This document shows positions 32,926 through 43,898 of a stretch of DNA of 64,000 nt, piece after piece. The translations under genes and the position numbers were made by a program. Origin of the DNA: Portulaca oleracea (lineage: Eukaryota > Streptophyta > Magnoliopsida > Caryophyllales > Portulacaceae); NCBI GenBank assembly GCA_029582165.1, contig CM055875.1, forward strand, positions 30,004,644 to 30,068,643, read 5' to 3'. Under the pieces are notes generated by a model. That model was not told the origin of the DNA, searched no databases, and saw nothing but the letters and a program-made list of their open reading frames with translations. Position 1 is the stretch's first letter. The number at the start of each line of letters is the position of its first letter.

Positions 32926-33483
32926 CATGGCCTAAATTTATCGATAGGGCCTTGTAAAAGATATTGAGATTTATCAATGGGTGATGTTTGTTTAGGATTA
33001 TAACATTAGAAATGAATTTAATATTTTATTTTGAATTGATATTTGATTTGAATTCTATTTATGGATTTCTTTTTAGTATTAATTAATGGAACAATTTAAT
33101 AAGGATTATTGGACGATAATACAGAGAACTTTAGGGGTATTGGACAATAATGCACTGAACCTTTTTTTTGGATTATAATACACTGACCTTTGAGGGTATT
33201 GGACAATAATGCAGTCAGACCAATTCAGTTGGTGGTTGATGCGGTGGCTATCCTACTTTGAGGTATCGTTTTTCTATTTTTTCCAAAAAAAAAATATATA
33301 AGCCATCTTGCTTATGTGTACTTTCTTAAAAGGCAAAAAAAATTTCTGAAAAAAATAGAAACACGACACCTCAAAGTAGACAACCACCGCATCAACCACC
33401 AGCTGCATTAGTCTGACTGCATTATTGTCCAATACCCTCAAAGTCCAGTTTATTAGAGTCCAAAAAAAAAAGTTCAGTGCATT

Positions 33484-34731
33484 TGGAACGTGTGCGTGGA
33501 GGGGGTTGATAATAGCTTGAGTTGGTGAAGGATGAGAGGAGACAAACCCAATGAACACCCATGACCATAGAGTTGAAAGTGAAGCAAGACTCAATCATCC
33601 ATGCTTGAATATCATAATAATAATAACCTTGAACTTGAACAACAACAATAAGAAGGAACCAAAATCAACCAACAACAAGTAGCTTGAGCACCAAATGGGA
33701 TTGGATATGACCCTTGGATAAAGGCAGAACCACCACCAATGACCTAACACCCCACCATGATCATCATAAAGGAAAAATCCACCAAATGAATAAAGAGATG
33801 ACTTGCAACACCACCAAATTAATTGGATAAAGTAAACAAGATTTGAGAGAAAACTAGGGAAAACCCTAAAATGCATAAGCATTACATTCATAACATTAAA
33901 AACTATCTAGAAAACAGTGAAAAAGGATTATTTATACAAGGGGTAATTAAGCCACAAAACACAGTCGTTTTGGGCTGAAAAACACGCGTTAAACAGAGGG
34001 TTGAGGGCGCGACGGGAAGGGTCGCGGGCTCGATAGAGCGAAATCCTCCTGGGCGATTCGACAGTGCGCGACGTAGCAGGCGCTACACCGGGGTGTCGCG
34101 GGCGTGAAGGGGTAGGTCGCGGGTGCGACCTTGCTCTGCCCAAATTCCATGTCGTTCACCTAGTCTTCGCGGGCACTACCGAAAGTGTCGCGGACGCGAA
34201 CACCTCCTGTCCAATCGTCGCGGGCGCTACGCCGAAGGTCGTGGGCGCGACCTTCTGGGCAGTTTTTCTTCCGACTTCAAACGCGTATAACTTCTTCATC
34301 CGAACTTTATTTTAGGCCCATAAGGTATCGATGGAAAGTTATCGGTGTGTACGTAATTTAAGCTCCCAAAATATGAGACTCATCGGAGTTGTATTGAAGG
34401 AGTTATGGTCGAAATAGTAAAGACACGTTCAATTCTTCAACCCACGTTGACCCCTTTTCACTTATTCTTTCCGAAAGACTTCAAACCCTTTTAAAGGTTC
34501 GAAGTAAGTCCTGTTAAGGACTCATAGCTCCACTCCCTTTGTCCTGGGTCCTACTTGTAGCGGATACCACACCCGACGATGACCCGAATATGGCTCCAAG
34601 GTCCCGGGTCCACCTTAAAATGCATCCCACACACGACCTTGAAGTGAATTCGCTCGTGGTTCTCAAAGGTAGTGTTGGAAGGTTTGGATACCATGGATTT
34701 GGAAGCTTGGACCCCAGCCCAATACGCTTCA
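33484..34731 (-). repeat. 3' LTR of element A (1,248 bp)
   Basis: In element sense the order is the LTR start (with the last 60 codons of the internal ORF), a conserved block of about 140 bp (34413-34264), a cluster of GTCGCGGGCGCGAC-like palindromes (34255-34000), a TATA box TATAAATA (33936-33929), then an AT-rich leader. Confidence 0.92.
34000..34255. promoter_or_regulatory. GTCGCG-GG-CGCGAC palindrome cluster, element A LTR
   Basis: About eight exact or variant units of T[C]GCGGGCGCGA at irregular spacing, CpG-dense in an otherwise AT-rich LTR, just upstream of the TATA box in element sense. The other LTR repeats it at 37455-37720. Confidence 0.7.
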
Positions 34732-35981
34732 TACTCCCCTTCTTGAAAAAGAGTTGCCCTCAACTCTTGGGAGTTAAAATGAAGGCACGTTCCATAGCTC
34801 GGCCACCCGTTATATGAACTCTTTAACAAACCGATCATGATCACGCTATGAACTCCACCCTGCTTGAATAAATAAGAATTCTTGAAGAGGGTTGGGGGTG
34901 AAGGACAAAGGACGGAAGTAGAAAGATTTTGTGGAGTTAGGGAATGCTCAACCTCACTAAGCTTGCTAAGTGGTAAATACAAAGCTATGGATCGCTTTCC
35001 CTCACCAAGAGCACACTCATCCCGTGTTTCGCTCGATAGGAGGTTCCTCAACTCACTTCCCACCCAGGTTTTGTTTTTGTAGTTTAATGGTGGTTTCAAA
35101 GGCATAGGAATCGGACGGTGTAGGAAACACCAAATGAGGGACATAAAAGTATTAACATAGCTTTGGGGTAGTGAAAACATCAAAGGCGTAACGAACGAAG
35201 ACAGATTCAACATCCCAATAGACTCCTCCAACAACCAATGACAACCAAACAATGTGTATGACCCATTCAAAGAGTTCATATCACAACGACCAACATCCAA
35301 ACAATACTCATTGATGGATGACACAAACGACGAGCTCATAAACATTGGTTGAATTAGAATCAAGGTATCATCAAACCTAAATTTGTCACTAGACACCAAA
35401 CGAACACCAAGATTCTTAGCATGCCACTCAAAATATAGAGAATTCTCAATCATGGACATCACATGCTCATCATACAACTTATCATGCCAACAAACAACAT
35501 CAAATAACAAATATCTCCCAAAGATCATGCATGACTCACACAAAGAATCCACACCACAATGCCCATCTTTCAAGCATAATTCAATAAATTTTATAGGAGA
35601 GTCTTCGGTTACCTTGTTCTTCCCATGGAGAAGAATTTGAGTGCCCATAAGTGGAAGAGAATGGGAGTCATCTCCATTGATGTTTAATTCCTCGATTGGT
35701 AGCAATGATAAATCCAAAGGAGCTTTTTCTTGAGCTTTTTCAACAAGGATGAGAGGAATGTCAAAAGTAGTCTCGCCATGAGAGGTGATGGAGTCAACTT
35801 CATTGTTGCCAGACTCAAAAATTGATGGAGATGAGATGAAAAAAGGTGCTTCTTCTCGGGCCTCTTCAACAAGGATGAGAGGAATGACAAGGTCGATGCT
35901 CTCTTCCTCCTCATGGCATGGAACTTCAACACTGTCTTCAATGGTCTCACATGGAACAAGGGAAGCTCCCTCGTTGGGCAT
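34551..35981 (-). CDS. Unknown ORF of element A (476 aa), homologous to the ORF in element C
   Basis: An uninterrupted minus-strand frame. The N-terminal part has acidic repeats around IPLILVEEAREEAP and IPLILVEKAQEKAP. The central part is cysteine- and tryptophan-containing (LKDGHCGVDSLCESCMIF, VCWHDKLYDEHVMS, NSLYFEWHAKNLGV, MSSSFVSSINEYCLDVGRCD) and the C-terminal part has NKTWVGSELRNLL and NSQELRATLFQEGEYEAYW. The last 60 codons lie inside the 3' LTR, with the polypurine tract encoding part of LFQEGEY. It aligns without gaps over about 300 residues with the element C protein (53586-55295), roughly 70% identical by eye. It shares no visible motif with protease, RT, RNase H or integrase. 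Gag lies upstream in the same frame after one stop (36008-36006). Function unknown. Confidence 0.75.
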   Translation of the reverse strand: MPNEGASLVPCETIEDSVEVPCHEEEESIDLVIPLILVEEAREEAPFFISSPSIFESGNNEVDSITSHGETTFDIPLILVEKAQEKAPLDLSLLPIEELNINGDDSHSLPLMGTQILLHGKNKVTEDSPIKFIELCLKDGHCGVDSLCESCMIFGRYLLFDVVCWHDKLYDEHVMSMIENSLYFEWHAKNLGVRLVSSDKFRFDDTLILIQPMFMSSSFVSSINEYCLDVGRCDMNSLNGSYTLFGCHWLLEESIGMLNLSSFVTPLMFSLPQSYVNTFMSLIWCFLHRPIPMPLKPPLNYKNKTWVGSELRNLLSSETRDECALGEGKRSIALYLPLSKLSEVEHSLTPQNLSTSVLCPSPPTLFKNSYLFKQGGVHSVIMIGLLKSSYNGWPSYGTCLHFNSQELRATLFQEGEYEAYWAGVQASKSMVSKPSNTTFENHERIHFKVVCGMHFKVDPGPWSHIRVIVGCGIRYK

Positions 35982-36005
35982 GAGATCAACCTTTGATTGC
36001 TTAAG

Positions 36006-36568
36006 TCATCCTTGCCCATCAAGTGATGAAATGGGCTCCTGGTTAAGCTCACGCTTGCAAGTGTTAAGCAAGAATTGTCGATCCATCAATCGCTTTAGTC
36101 TTGTCCATGAAGTGATTTTTGATCGACCCTCCATAGCCCTTTGCATTTTGACGCTCTCAAGCCAAAGAGATGTAGACTTAGTAAGTTTCGATCTTGTAAT
36201 TTTGTAGGCCAGTTCATCACTATACTCCTTAGCCTCAAAAGACCTTTCCAAAATTTGAACCCATTCACGATAATCATCCGCGCCGGTGTAGCCAATGAAT
36301 TCTAGAATTTGAGCTTAATATCATGAAAGTCATCCCGTGAGGGCTTCTCAACCGCTAACCGTCGATGATGGCGTTGGAAAGAGCCTCTATCATCGTCACT
36401 CAACTCGTAGGAGGGAAGAGGACGAATATGGCTTCTAGTGGACCTCCTTCGTTCGTCACAGGGTTGATTCCGAAGGTTGATGGTATTGTTTCTTACTTGA
36501 GTCACGAGGGCTTCAAGAGTATGTTGAATGTTCGTGAATCGACACTCGAGACTCGGCTTAGGGGTCAT
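36006..36568 (-). pseudogene. Gag remnant of element A
   Basis: The N-terminal part (36568-36302) has SLECRFTNIQHTLEALVTQV, a basic region RRRSTRSHIRP and DDFHDIKLKF. A frameshift near 36300 leads to the capsid domain: EFIGYTGADDYREWVQILER, KEYSDELAYKITRSKLTKS, LWLESVKMQRAMEGRSKIT and RLKRLMDRQFL. This is the Retrotrans_gag pattern of Ty3/gypsy elements. No zinc knuckle is left before the stop at 36008-36006. Confidence 0.82.
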
Positions 36569-36905
36569 AACAAGAGCATGGGTGAAGGACGGATTGTGTT
36601 TGGGGATTATCTGTGGAGTTTGGGGGTTCTTTTGTAGTTGGCTAGTGTTTGGCTAAGGGTTCTTTGTGTTTTTTACACTTAGACATTTCATCAAACACTT
36701 TCCGTGCACTAATTTCCAACTTCTCCTCAAAGCTCCAAATGACTTCAAATCCAACAAATACAAACACAATACAATGTATTCCAACACTCTTGGATAACAA
36801 AGGGAATGGGGAACACCAATATTTACATACAACTCACAAAACCCAACACTAGAAAACAACACTATCAAGAACAATGAACAAACTCAAGCTAAATGAAAAA
36901 CCAAA

Positions 36906-36917
36906 GCTCTGATACCA
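36906..36917 (-). other. Primer-binding site of element A
   Basis: TGGTATCAGAGC on the minus strand, complementary to the initiator-Met tRNA 3' end. Confidence 0.9.
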
Positions 36918-36950
36918 AATGGAGCGGTTGGGGATAAGCTCTTATACAAA

Positions 36951-38188
36951 TGGAGCGTGTGCATGGAGGGGGTTAATAATAGCTTGAGTTGGATAAGGAT
37001 GAGAGGACACAACCCCAATGAACACCCATGACCATAGAGTTGAAAGTGAAGCAAGACTCAATCATCCATGCTTGAATATCATAATAATAACCTTGAACTT
37101 GAACAACAACAATAAGAAGGAACAAAAATCAACCAACAACAAGTAGCTTGAGCACTAAATGGGATTGGATATGACCTTTGGATAAAGGTAGAACCACCAC
37201 TAATGGCCTAACACCCTACCATGATCATCATAAAGGAAAAATCCACCAAATGATCAATAAAGAGATGAATTGCAACACCACCAAATTAATTGGATAAAGT
37301 AAACAAGATTTGAGAGAAAACTAGGGAAAACCCTAAAATGCATAAGCATTACATTCATAACATCAAAAACTATCTAGAAAACAGTGAAAAAGAAGTATTT
37401 ATACAAGGGGTAATTAAGCCACAAACATTTTGGGCTGAAAAGCACGGGTTAAATAGAGGATCGCGGGCGCGACAGAGCGAAATCCTCCTGGGCGATTTGA
37501 CAGCGCGCAACGTAGCGGGCACTACACCGGGGTGTTGCGGGCGCGACAAACAAGCATCGCAGGCGCGAAGGGGTAGGTCACGGATGCGACCTTGCTCTGT
37601 CCAAATTCCATGTCGTTCACCAAGTCTTCGCACGCGCTACCGAAAGTGTCGCGGGCGCGAACACCTACTGCCCAACCATCGCGGGCGCTACGCTGGAGGT
37701 CGCGGGCATGACCTTCTGGGCAATTTTCCTGCCGACTTCAAACACACATAACTTTTTCATCCGAACTCTATTTTAGAGCCATAAAATATCGATGAAAATT
37801 TCTCGGTGTGTACTTTAAGCTCCCAAAATATGAGACTCATTGGAGTCGTATTGAACGAGTTATGCTCGAAAGAGTGAAGACACGTCCAATTCCTAACCCA
37901 CGTTGACCCCTTTTCCACTTATTCTTTCCGAAAGACTTCGAATCCTTTTAAAGGCTCGAAGTAATTCCTGTTAAGGACTCGTAGCTCCACTCCCTTGGTC
38001 ATGGGTCCCACTTGTAGTGGATACCACACCCGACGATGACCCGAATATGCCTCTAAGATCCTGGGTCCACCTTAAAATGCACCCCATACCCGACCTTGAA
38101 GTGAATTCGCTCGTGGTTCTCAAAGGTCCTGTGGGAAGGTTTGGAGACCATGGCTTTGGAAGCTTGGACCCCAGCCCAGTACGCTTCA
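36951..38188 (-). repeat. 5' LTR of element A (1,238 bp)
   Basis: Matches 33484-34731 with scattered changes. It contains its own copy of the conserved block (37866-37731), the palindrome cluster (37720-37455) and TATAAATA (37403-37396). Confidence 0.92.
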
Positions 38189-38248
38189 GCATTATTGTCC
38201 AATACCACTAAAGTCCAGTGTATTATCATCCAATACTCCATTTAATAA

Positions 38249-40192
38249 AAAGGATATGATAAGTTTTGTGGAGAAAATAGAGATTAAAGAGGTATGAGTA
38301 TGGTGCAATTCTAATCCCATATTTCTAGGTAGAATTTTAATATTCAATTTTACCTTAAGTATGTTAACTATATAATAATTTAATTTCTTAGTATTTTTGC
38401 TAAGTAGTTTAAAAGTAATATTATTAAGACTAATAATTAATATATTTCCGATACTATCATTTGATGTCCTTACCTAATACAAAACAGAGTTTTTGTTGTG
38501 TTTTGCAGATTGATTGTTGGCCTTATAGCTTGTGTTTATACTTGAACTTGCTATTTTGCCCTCAAATATAATATCATAACAAACAATTTGTCTTGTAGCT
38601 TATATTCACACCCGACTTTACTATTTCCGCTCAAACACAATATCATACACCTTCCGTCCCTTTTTAATTGTCCACTTAACTAACTTTTTTTTTCTTTTAT
38701 TATTTGTCGCATTTACATTTTCAATAACTACTTTTACGCTTAATAAATAACTTTAGAACCAATAACTTAACTATAATTGATGACACTTTTGTCATTTTGA
38801 TTTATTTCTACCTAAATTTTGTGTTGTATTGATTTCTACACTTTTCTCCAAAACCACAAATAAAAAGGGATCTAAGGCGTAACAAGCAATTTGAATGGGT
38901 TGAAAACAAGTTGTTCGTATAAAATGCAGATCATGTGAATTTCGGGTTTGAACAAATTTTACGTTCAAAATGCGAGTCAAGTGTATTTAGATTTAGGTAA
39001 ACACTGATTATTTAATAGTAAGAAAACTTAGGTCATGTTCTTGTAGAGTGTAATAGTTGGAGGTGGGCAAGGGGGGATAAACTTGGTGGGTAGGATAGTG
39101 TTTGGGAAGGTAAGTTCGATCAATCGCATTAGTTAGATATATAATTATTTTGGATAAAAGATATGAATTTTTAAATATATAGTTCATAATTTTTAATTGG
39201 GTATTGTCAGTAGAGCAAATTACATCAGTCACATTATTTATCAAATATAAGATTTTTAAATATATATTATGTAAGGTACGTAGAGAAGTATATAGTATAT
39301 ACATAGTGTGAAAAGGTGAGATAAAGTAAGTAAAAGTGAGATATGTAAAATAAATTTATTCAATACCACAGAAAATCAAAGCCTTAACCTGTCCATAGGT
39401 CGGGCATATAGCTAGTTATAAATAAATGACAAAAAAATAATTGAAATTGATAAACACCGATTATTTTAGATTGTTGTTTTTAATTATTAGACCATTAATG
39501 CAATTTAATTATATATTATTTTTCCAATATAAATGAAAAAACTTTTAAGTTATCGGTCATCATGAAAATGTAATGATAAAGTTTGGACAAATTGGAATAC
39601 TTAGAGATAATTTGATTGCATAAAAATAACTAAAAGAAATCGTAGTTAAACCCTAAAACTCCGATTCAAATTTTTCGAAACTAAAATACATCCGATATGT
39701 ATTTGCCCAAACCTTAACTACCTTTGACCTATATTTACTCAACGCTGGAACTCCACCTATCTTCGACCCGACTGCCCGAGTTGTCAGGTTCAAGGGGAGG
39801 AGTAGTGATTAGGGATAGGATAAGTGGAGCTTCCAGGGTGAAAGAAGGCCGCACTTTTGTCCCTCATGTTGTGCAGATCAAACATGTTTGGTTCTTCGTG
39901 GAGCAGTATATGTATATCAATCCAATTTCCATGACCATCCATAGAGATTGCGGTCCATTGATTCCCAAGTTTTCAAACTTGTCATGTTTGTTTATTATAG
40001 AAAATTATATGTTATTAACTGCACTAGTTATCTATGTCGAATTGTCGATATTCGAAGGATATTATTATTTAAATCCGGGCGAGGGTAAACATGCAACTAG
40101 CAATACTGCTAATAACTATATCAACCTTACACGCTATCTTAGAGATGCAATGACTTCTGGATGACAAAGATCCATGCATACTAAGAAAAAAC
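38249..40192. other. AT-rich intergenic with unassigned open frame
   Basis: Mostly stop-rich. CTTCCGTCCCTTTTTAATTG near 38650 resembles the terminus of a Stowaway/mariner-type MITE, but the partner end was not found. A 146-codon plus-strand frame (39724-40164; GSRGGVVIRDRISGASRVKE, HVVQIKHVWFFVEQYM) has no domain I recognise and could be a transposon fragment. Confidence 0.45.
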
Positions 40193-40609
40193 TTGCTAGG
40201 AGGTGCCACACATTTCTAACAACTGACTAGAAGTGGACAACATTTTTTTAATGCACTCGAAGGGGAACGCATCTTCAGAGAACTGGTTGTTGGGTGATTT
40301 TCTGACCATTTTGACTGAATTCCGGCGACGTATATATGAAAAGACAAAAATACCCCTGTGTTTTATCAAACAATTGCTAAGGTGCCATACATTTCTAAAA
40401 GCTAACTGGACGGGGACAACCTTTTTCACATCTCTTCTCTGCACTCTCTCTTCCTTCAAATATCAATACAACTCAACCCATCAAAACCATAAACAAACTC
40501 ATTTCTTCTCCTTCTTCTTCATTTGTCCACCACCCAACCACTAGCACAACCACCAGTCCAACCGCCAACAACACCACCATCACTCAATTAGGCACTCAGC
40601 CGCTACCGA

Positions 40610-41773
40610 TGGAGAGGGGAGGATGCGGAAGCCTAGGGTCTAAACAAACATGTGGATGATGGAAATCCACCCATAGAACTCATAAACATTATGAACCAAT
40701 TTTTAGGGTTTCTGGATTAATGGAGATAAACATGGAATTTAAAGATATGGATAATTCTAAAGAGAGAAATCTCACCAAATTGAACTTAGATGTTCAAACA
40801 CTTGCACAAGGATTTCCCACAAGCAAAGAGTATTGAATCACCCAAGAAATCTCACAAAGAGTGTAGGATAACCACCCACTCACAAAGAAGAGAATTCACC
40901 AAGCAACTTCCACCCAAAGGATTAGCTTCATTGATTAGGGTTTGAAAACCCACAATTACAACACTCTCCAATTGAGAGGATTTTTCTTGAGTCTAGCTCC
41001 TAAACATTCATCATCAAAATCTATCTTGAAAAACAATATACTAGGTAAAAGAAATAACCAAAATGAGCGAAAATAACACATCAGACTCGCGTGTGCCATA
41101 GACTGTCGCGGGCGCGACCCAGGATGTCACGGGCGCGACGGGTATCTGGGTGCAGCGGCAAGCAACCGACAGTAGGGTGTCGCGGGCGCGACCATTGGCG
41201 TCGCGGGCGCGGCAGCGTTCTGTCCGAATCCTGCCTTGGGCGCGACAATCCAGGGCAGTAGGGTATCACGAGGGTGACATCAGATGACTCGGGCATGACG
41301 GTGTTCTAGGAAGCTTTTCCCCACCGACTTCAAACGCGCGTAACTTCTTCATCTGGGCTCCCTTTTAGGCCCGTAAGATATCGATGGAAAGCTCTCGGTG
41401 TGTACTTTAAACTCCCAAATTTTGAGACCCATCAGCGTTGTAATGAAGGAGATATCACCCAAATAGTAAAGGCACGCCATTTGAACGTCTTTGAATTCAT
41501 TCACCGCCATGTGTTTATTCTTGTTGATGGTTCCGAAGCCCCTTAGAAGGCTCGGGAATGGACTTATTGAGACCCTAGATAACATCCTATGGCCCGGGGT
41601 CTTTGTAGAATCAAACATCGCTCTCTTTGTTGGCCATAACGACCCTCAAAGGACCCGTATCCACCATGAAATGGATATTGAAACCGAGTTAGTTTCAAGG
41701 AAAGGAGAGGGTGACTTGTAGCAACCCGGGAACCGTAGGCAAAATAAAAAGTGAGCCGATCCCACACGATTCA
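40610..41773 (-). repeat. 3' LTR of element B (1,164 bp)
   Basis: In element sense it carries the conserved block (41462-41320), GTCGCGGGCGCGAC palindromes (41300-41090) and a weak TATA-like AGTATATTG (about 41041-41033). Paired with 43899-45021. Confidence 0.92.
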
Positions 41774-41898
41774 TACTCCCCTTCTTCGAAAAGAGTTGTC
41801 CTCAACTCTTAGGGGTTCAAAATTACCGGATACCCATGTAGACCCAAAAGTATGTAGTCGAACAGGTGAAGTAGAGTGACGCTCATCGACCCGTCCTC

Positions 41899-43611
41899 CT
41901 AAAAAATGTAGCAATTCCGACGGAAAGGAGGGGCCAAGTCGACATCACGAAGGACCCGAACACGCCTAGCACCCATCAACTTGTTGAAAGCAACAAGGAA
42001 TTCGTCACATGAGAGTTCGGGCTCAAGGCTAATGGAAACTATCTTTTCCTCGTTCAATCTTGATGTAGAAATAATGGAGTTCGTGGGATTGGTCAAGGAC
42101 GTGTCCTCATGCAACTCAACTCCATGGTGAGGCTCGGGAGTGATTGAGCATGGCTTAACACGTGGACACTCTATGCGGAGCTCGGTAGGAGTTTTGGGTA
42201 AGGGTGAGGGACAAGGGAGGGAGGTTGGAAATTTTTGTGGAGCTAAGGATCGCTCAACCTCACTAGGGCCACTTCTTCGCAAGAGTAAAGCCCGATGTGG
42301 CTTTCCTTTGCTCAAAGCACTCTCATCCCATGTTTCACTCTTTTGGAGGTCTCTCTTCTCATTTCCCACCCCGGCTTTTGGTGTATCAGTTTTGAAAGGA
42401 AGTAAAGGAGTGAGTTTGAGTTTCTTTTCTCCCATACGGATAGTGTAAGTGTTCTTCCGACCGTCGTGGATAGCATGCCGATCAAATTGCCGAGGTCTAC
42501 CAAGTAGTAAATAGAAAGCATCCATGGGGACAACATCACAAAGAACACTATCCTCATAAGAACCAGCGGAGAAAGAAACCAAGACTTGTTGGATTACCTC
42601 GAAGTCGCCGCCATCTTTTAGCCCTTGCAGGTTATACGGTTGAGGATGAGCCGAGACCGGCAATTGGAGTTTCTCAACCATGTATGTAAAGGCCAAGTTG
42701 GTGCAACTCCCATTGTCGATGATGACGTTGGCTACCTTCTCGCCGATGGTGAACCCAGTTCTATTCTCCCGTTGAGAGTTATCCCCGGAATCCTTGGTCA
42801 AGATAAAGGATCGCTTAGGAGTCGAACTCTCCCTTTCTTGCGCATGAACCTCAACACTAGTCTTCGGAACCTCCGGTGTGGCTACCTCACTTGCTTTAGA
42901 ACTTTCAACCATCTTTGTGGGGCATTGGGCTTGGTAGTGGCCATAGACTCGACATGTGAAGCATTTTCTACCCTTGAGCTTCCGAAGATATTCCGCACTT
43001 TCCTTATGAACTCGAGAATATGGTTTGGGTAGCTTTGAAGTTCGACTTCCCTTGGATGAAGCCTTACTCCAAGAGGGAGCACTTCCCTTCCTAGAAGGCT
43101 ATGAAGTAATCTTCTCCTTCATTCTTCTTTCTCGAGAACCACCATATCGATAATCATCAAAATACCTCGAATAACCACTATAGTGAGTTCTAGGAGACCA
43201 AGTTGAAATGTCACGATCCCTTTTCGAGGACTTTAGCTGCGTAGGGGTCGTAGTGCGGAGTAAGTCACTCATTCGACGTTGCACTTCTAGAGCCTTCTCT
43301 TCGATACATTGAAGAGTCTCCTCGAAGGTTGGTTTGGGTTTGGTTTTAGGGGAAAAAGGGACATCATATTTGCCCAAAGCATAGAACATGGAGGCCACTT
43401 GTGGAGCTTGGTTTTCTTGTGGGGCGTATAATTTGAGCGGATGGAGGCTTGGGTTCTTTGTAGCTAGAAAGTTTTGAGGGGGTTTTTGTGAGGCTAGTTT
43501 TGTGGAGGAAAATGGGGTGAAACCGGCAAGGGGAATGCACCAAGAAGAACGAACTCGGATGGCCACACAACCATCACCAATAATATCCACCAATAAAACA
43601 ACCACCAACAC
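41899..43611 (-). pseudogene. Gag (nucleocapsid) and aspartic protease of element B
   Basis: One frame runs from 43611 to 41899 with a single stop at 43101-43099. The upstream part is basic and Pro/Ser-rich (KPTFEETLQCIEEKALEVQR, SWSPRTHYSGYSRYFDD-like). An intact CCHC zinc knuckle follows near 42965-42920 (KCFTCRVYGHYQAQC). The protease spans about 42735-42390: ANVIIDNGSCTNLAF, YMVEKLQLPV, VLCDVVPMDAFYLLLGRPRQ and FDRHAIHDGRKNTYTI. The active site reads D-N-G where D-S/T-G is expected, so activity is doubtful. After the protease come about 140 codons of low similarity to anything I know, then the polypurine tract. No capsid domain is clearly seen. Confidence 0.85.
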
Positions 43612-43884
43612 AACAAATCCTCACAATCATTTCATCGAACACCTTCCTGCACAATTTCCAACTTTCACCACAAAGTTCCAATAATACTTCCAAATTAATC
43701 ATTCAGTAACAATCAATAACAACAATCACACCCAACAACAATGGATGAACACAGGGAATGGGGGTACCCAAATTGCTCAACAATATCAAGAACACCAAGA
43801 ACAGCAAAAATCACCACCAAATATCAACAAGAACAATTCCGGGCAATACAATAATTATCCAACAAACTATGAGTTCTATGCCTA

Positions 43885-43896
43885 GCTCTGATACCA
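43885..43896 (-). other. Primer-binding site of element B
   Basis: TGGTATCAGAGC on the minus strand, two bases from the 5' LTR. Confidence 0.9.
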
Positions 43897-43898
43897 AA

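Larger units (their letters stand above)
33484..38188 (-). mobile_element. Non-autonomous LTR retrotransposon A (gag plus unknown ORF, no pol)
   Basis: LTRs at 33484-34731 and 36951-38188 start TGGA[A/G]CGTGTGC and end TACGCTTCA. A perfect 5-bp repeat GCATT lies at 33479-33483 and 38189-38193. The element reads on the minus strand. An iMet primer-binding site (TGGTATCAGAGC, 36917-36906) lies near the right LTR and a polypurine tract (AAGAAGGGGAGTA) precedes the left LTR. About 33 bp between the primer site and the LTR look like a partial duplication of the LTR start. The 2.2-kb interior holds Ty3-type gag and an unassigned ORF; protease, RT and integrase are missing, so proteins must come from a related autonomous element. 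Confidence 0.93.
33113..38239. mobile_element. MULE-type MITE split by LTR element A
   Basis: The left part (33113-33483) and right remnant (38194-38239) together match the intact element at 63263-63684. Ends are GGATTATTGGACGATAATA and TATTATCATCCAATAC. A perfect 9-bp target repeat ATTTAATAA lies at 33104-33112 and 38240-38248, as expected for a Mutator-like MITE. LTR element A inserted near the right end. Confidence 0.88.

Noticed and set aside
33274..33594. 106-codon minus-strand frame
   Set aside because: It lies across the MITE hairpin and into LTR A; no protein family signal.
35684..36207. Frames overlapping the unknown ORF and gag of element A
   Set aside because: Serine/leucine-rich shadows in other frames of a real coding region.
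36006..36295. Two overlapping minus-strand frames as separate genes
   Set aside because: Only one frame shows the Retrotrans_gag pattern; the other is a shifted reading of the same DNA.
42140..43032. Plus-strand frames in element B
   Set aside because: Antisense shadows of the gag-protease frame, which carries the recognisable motifs.
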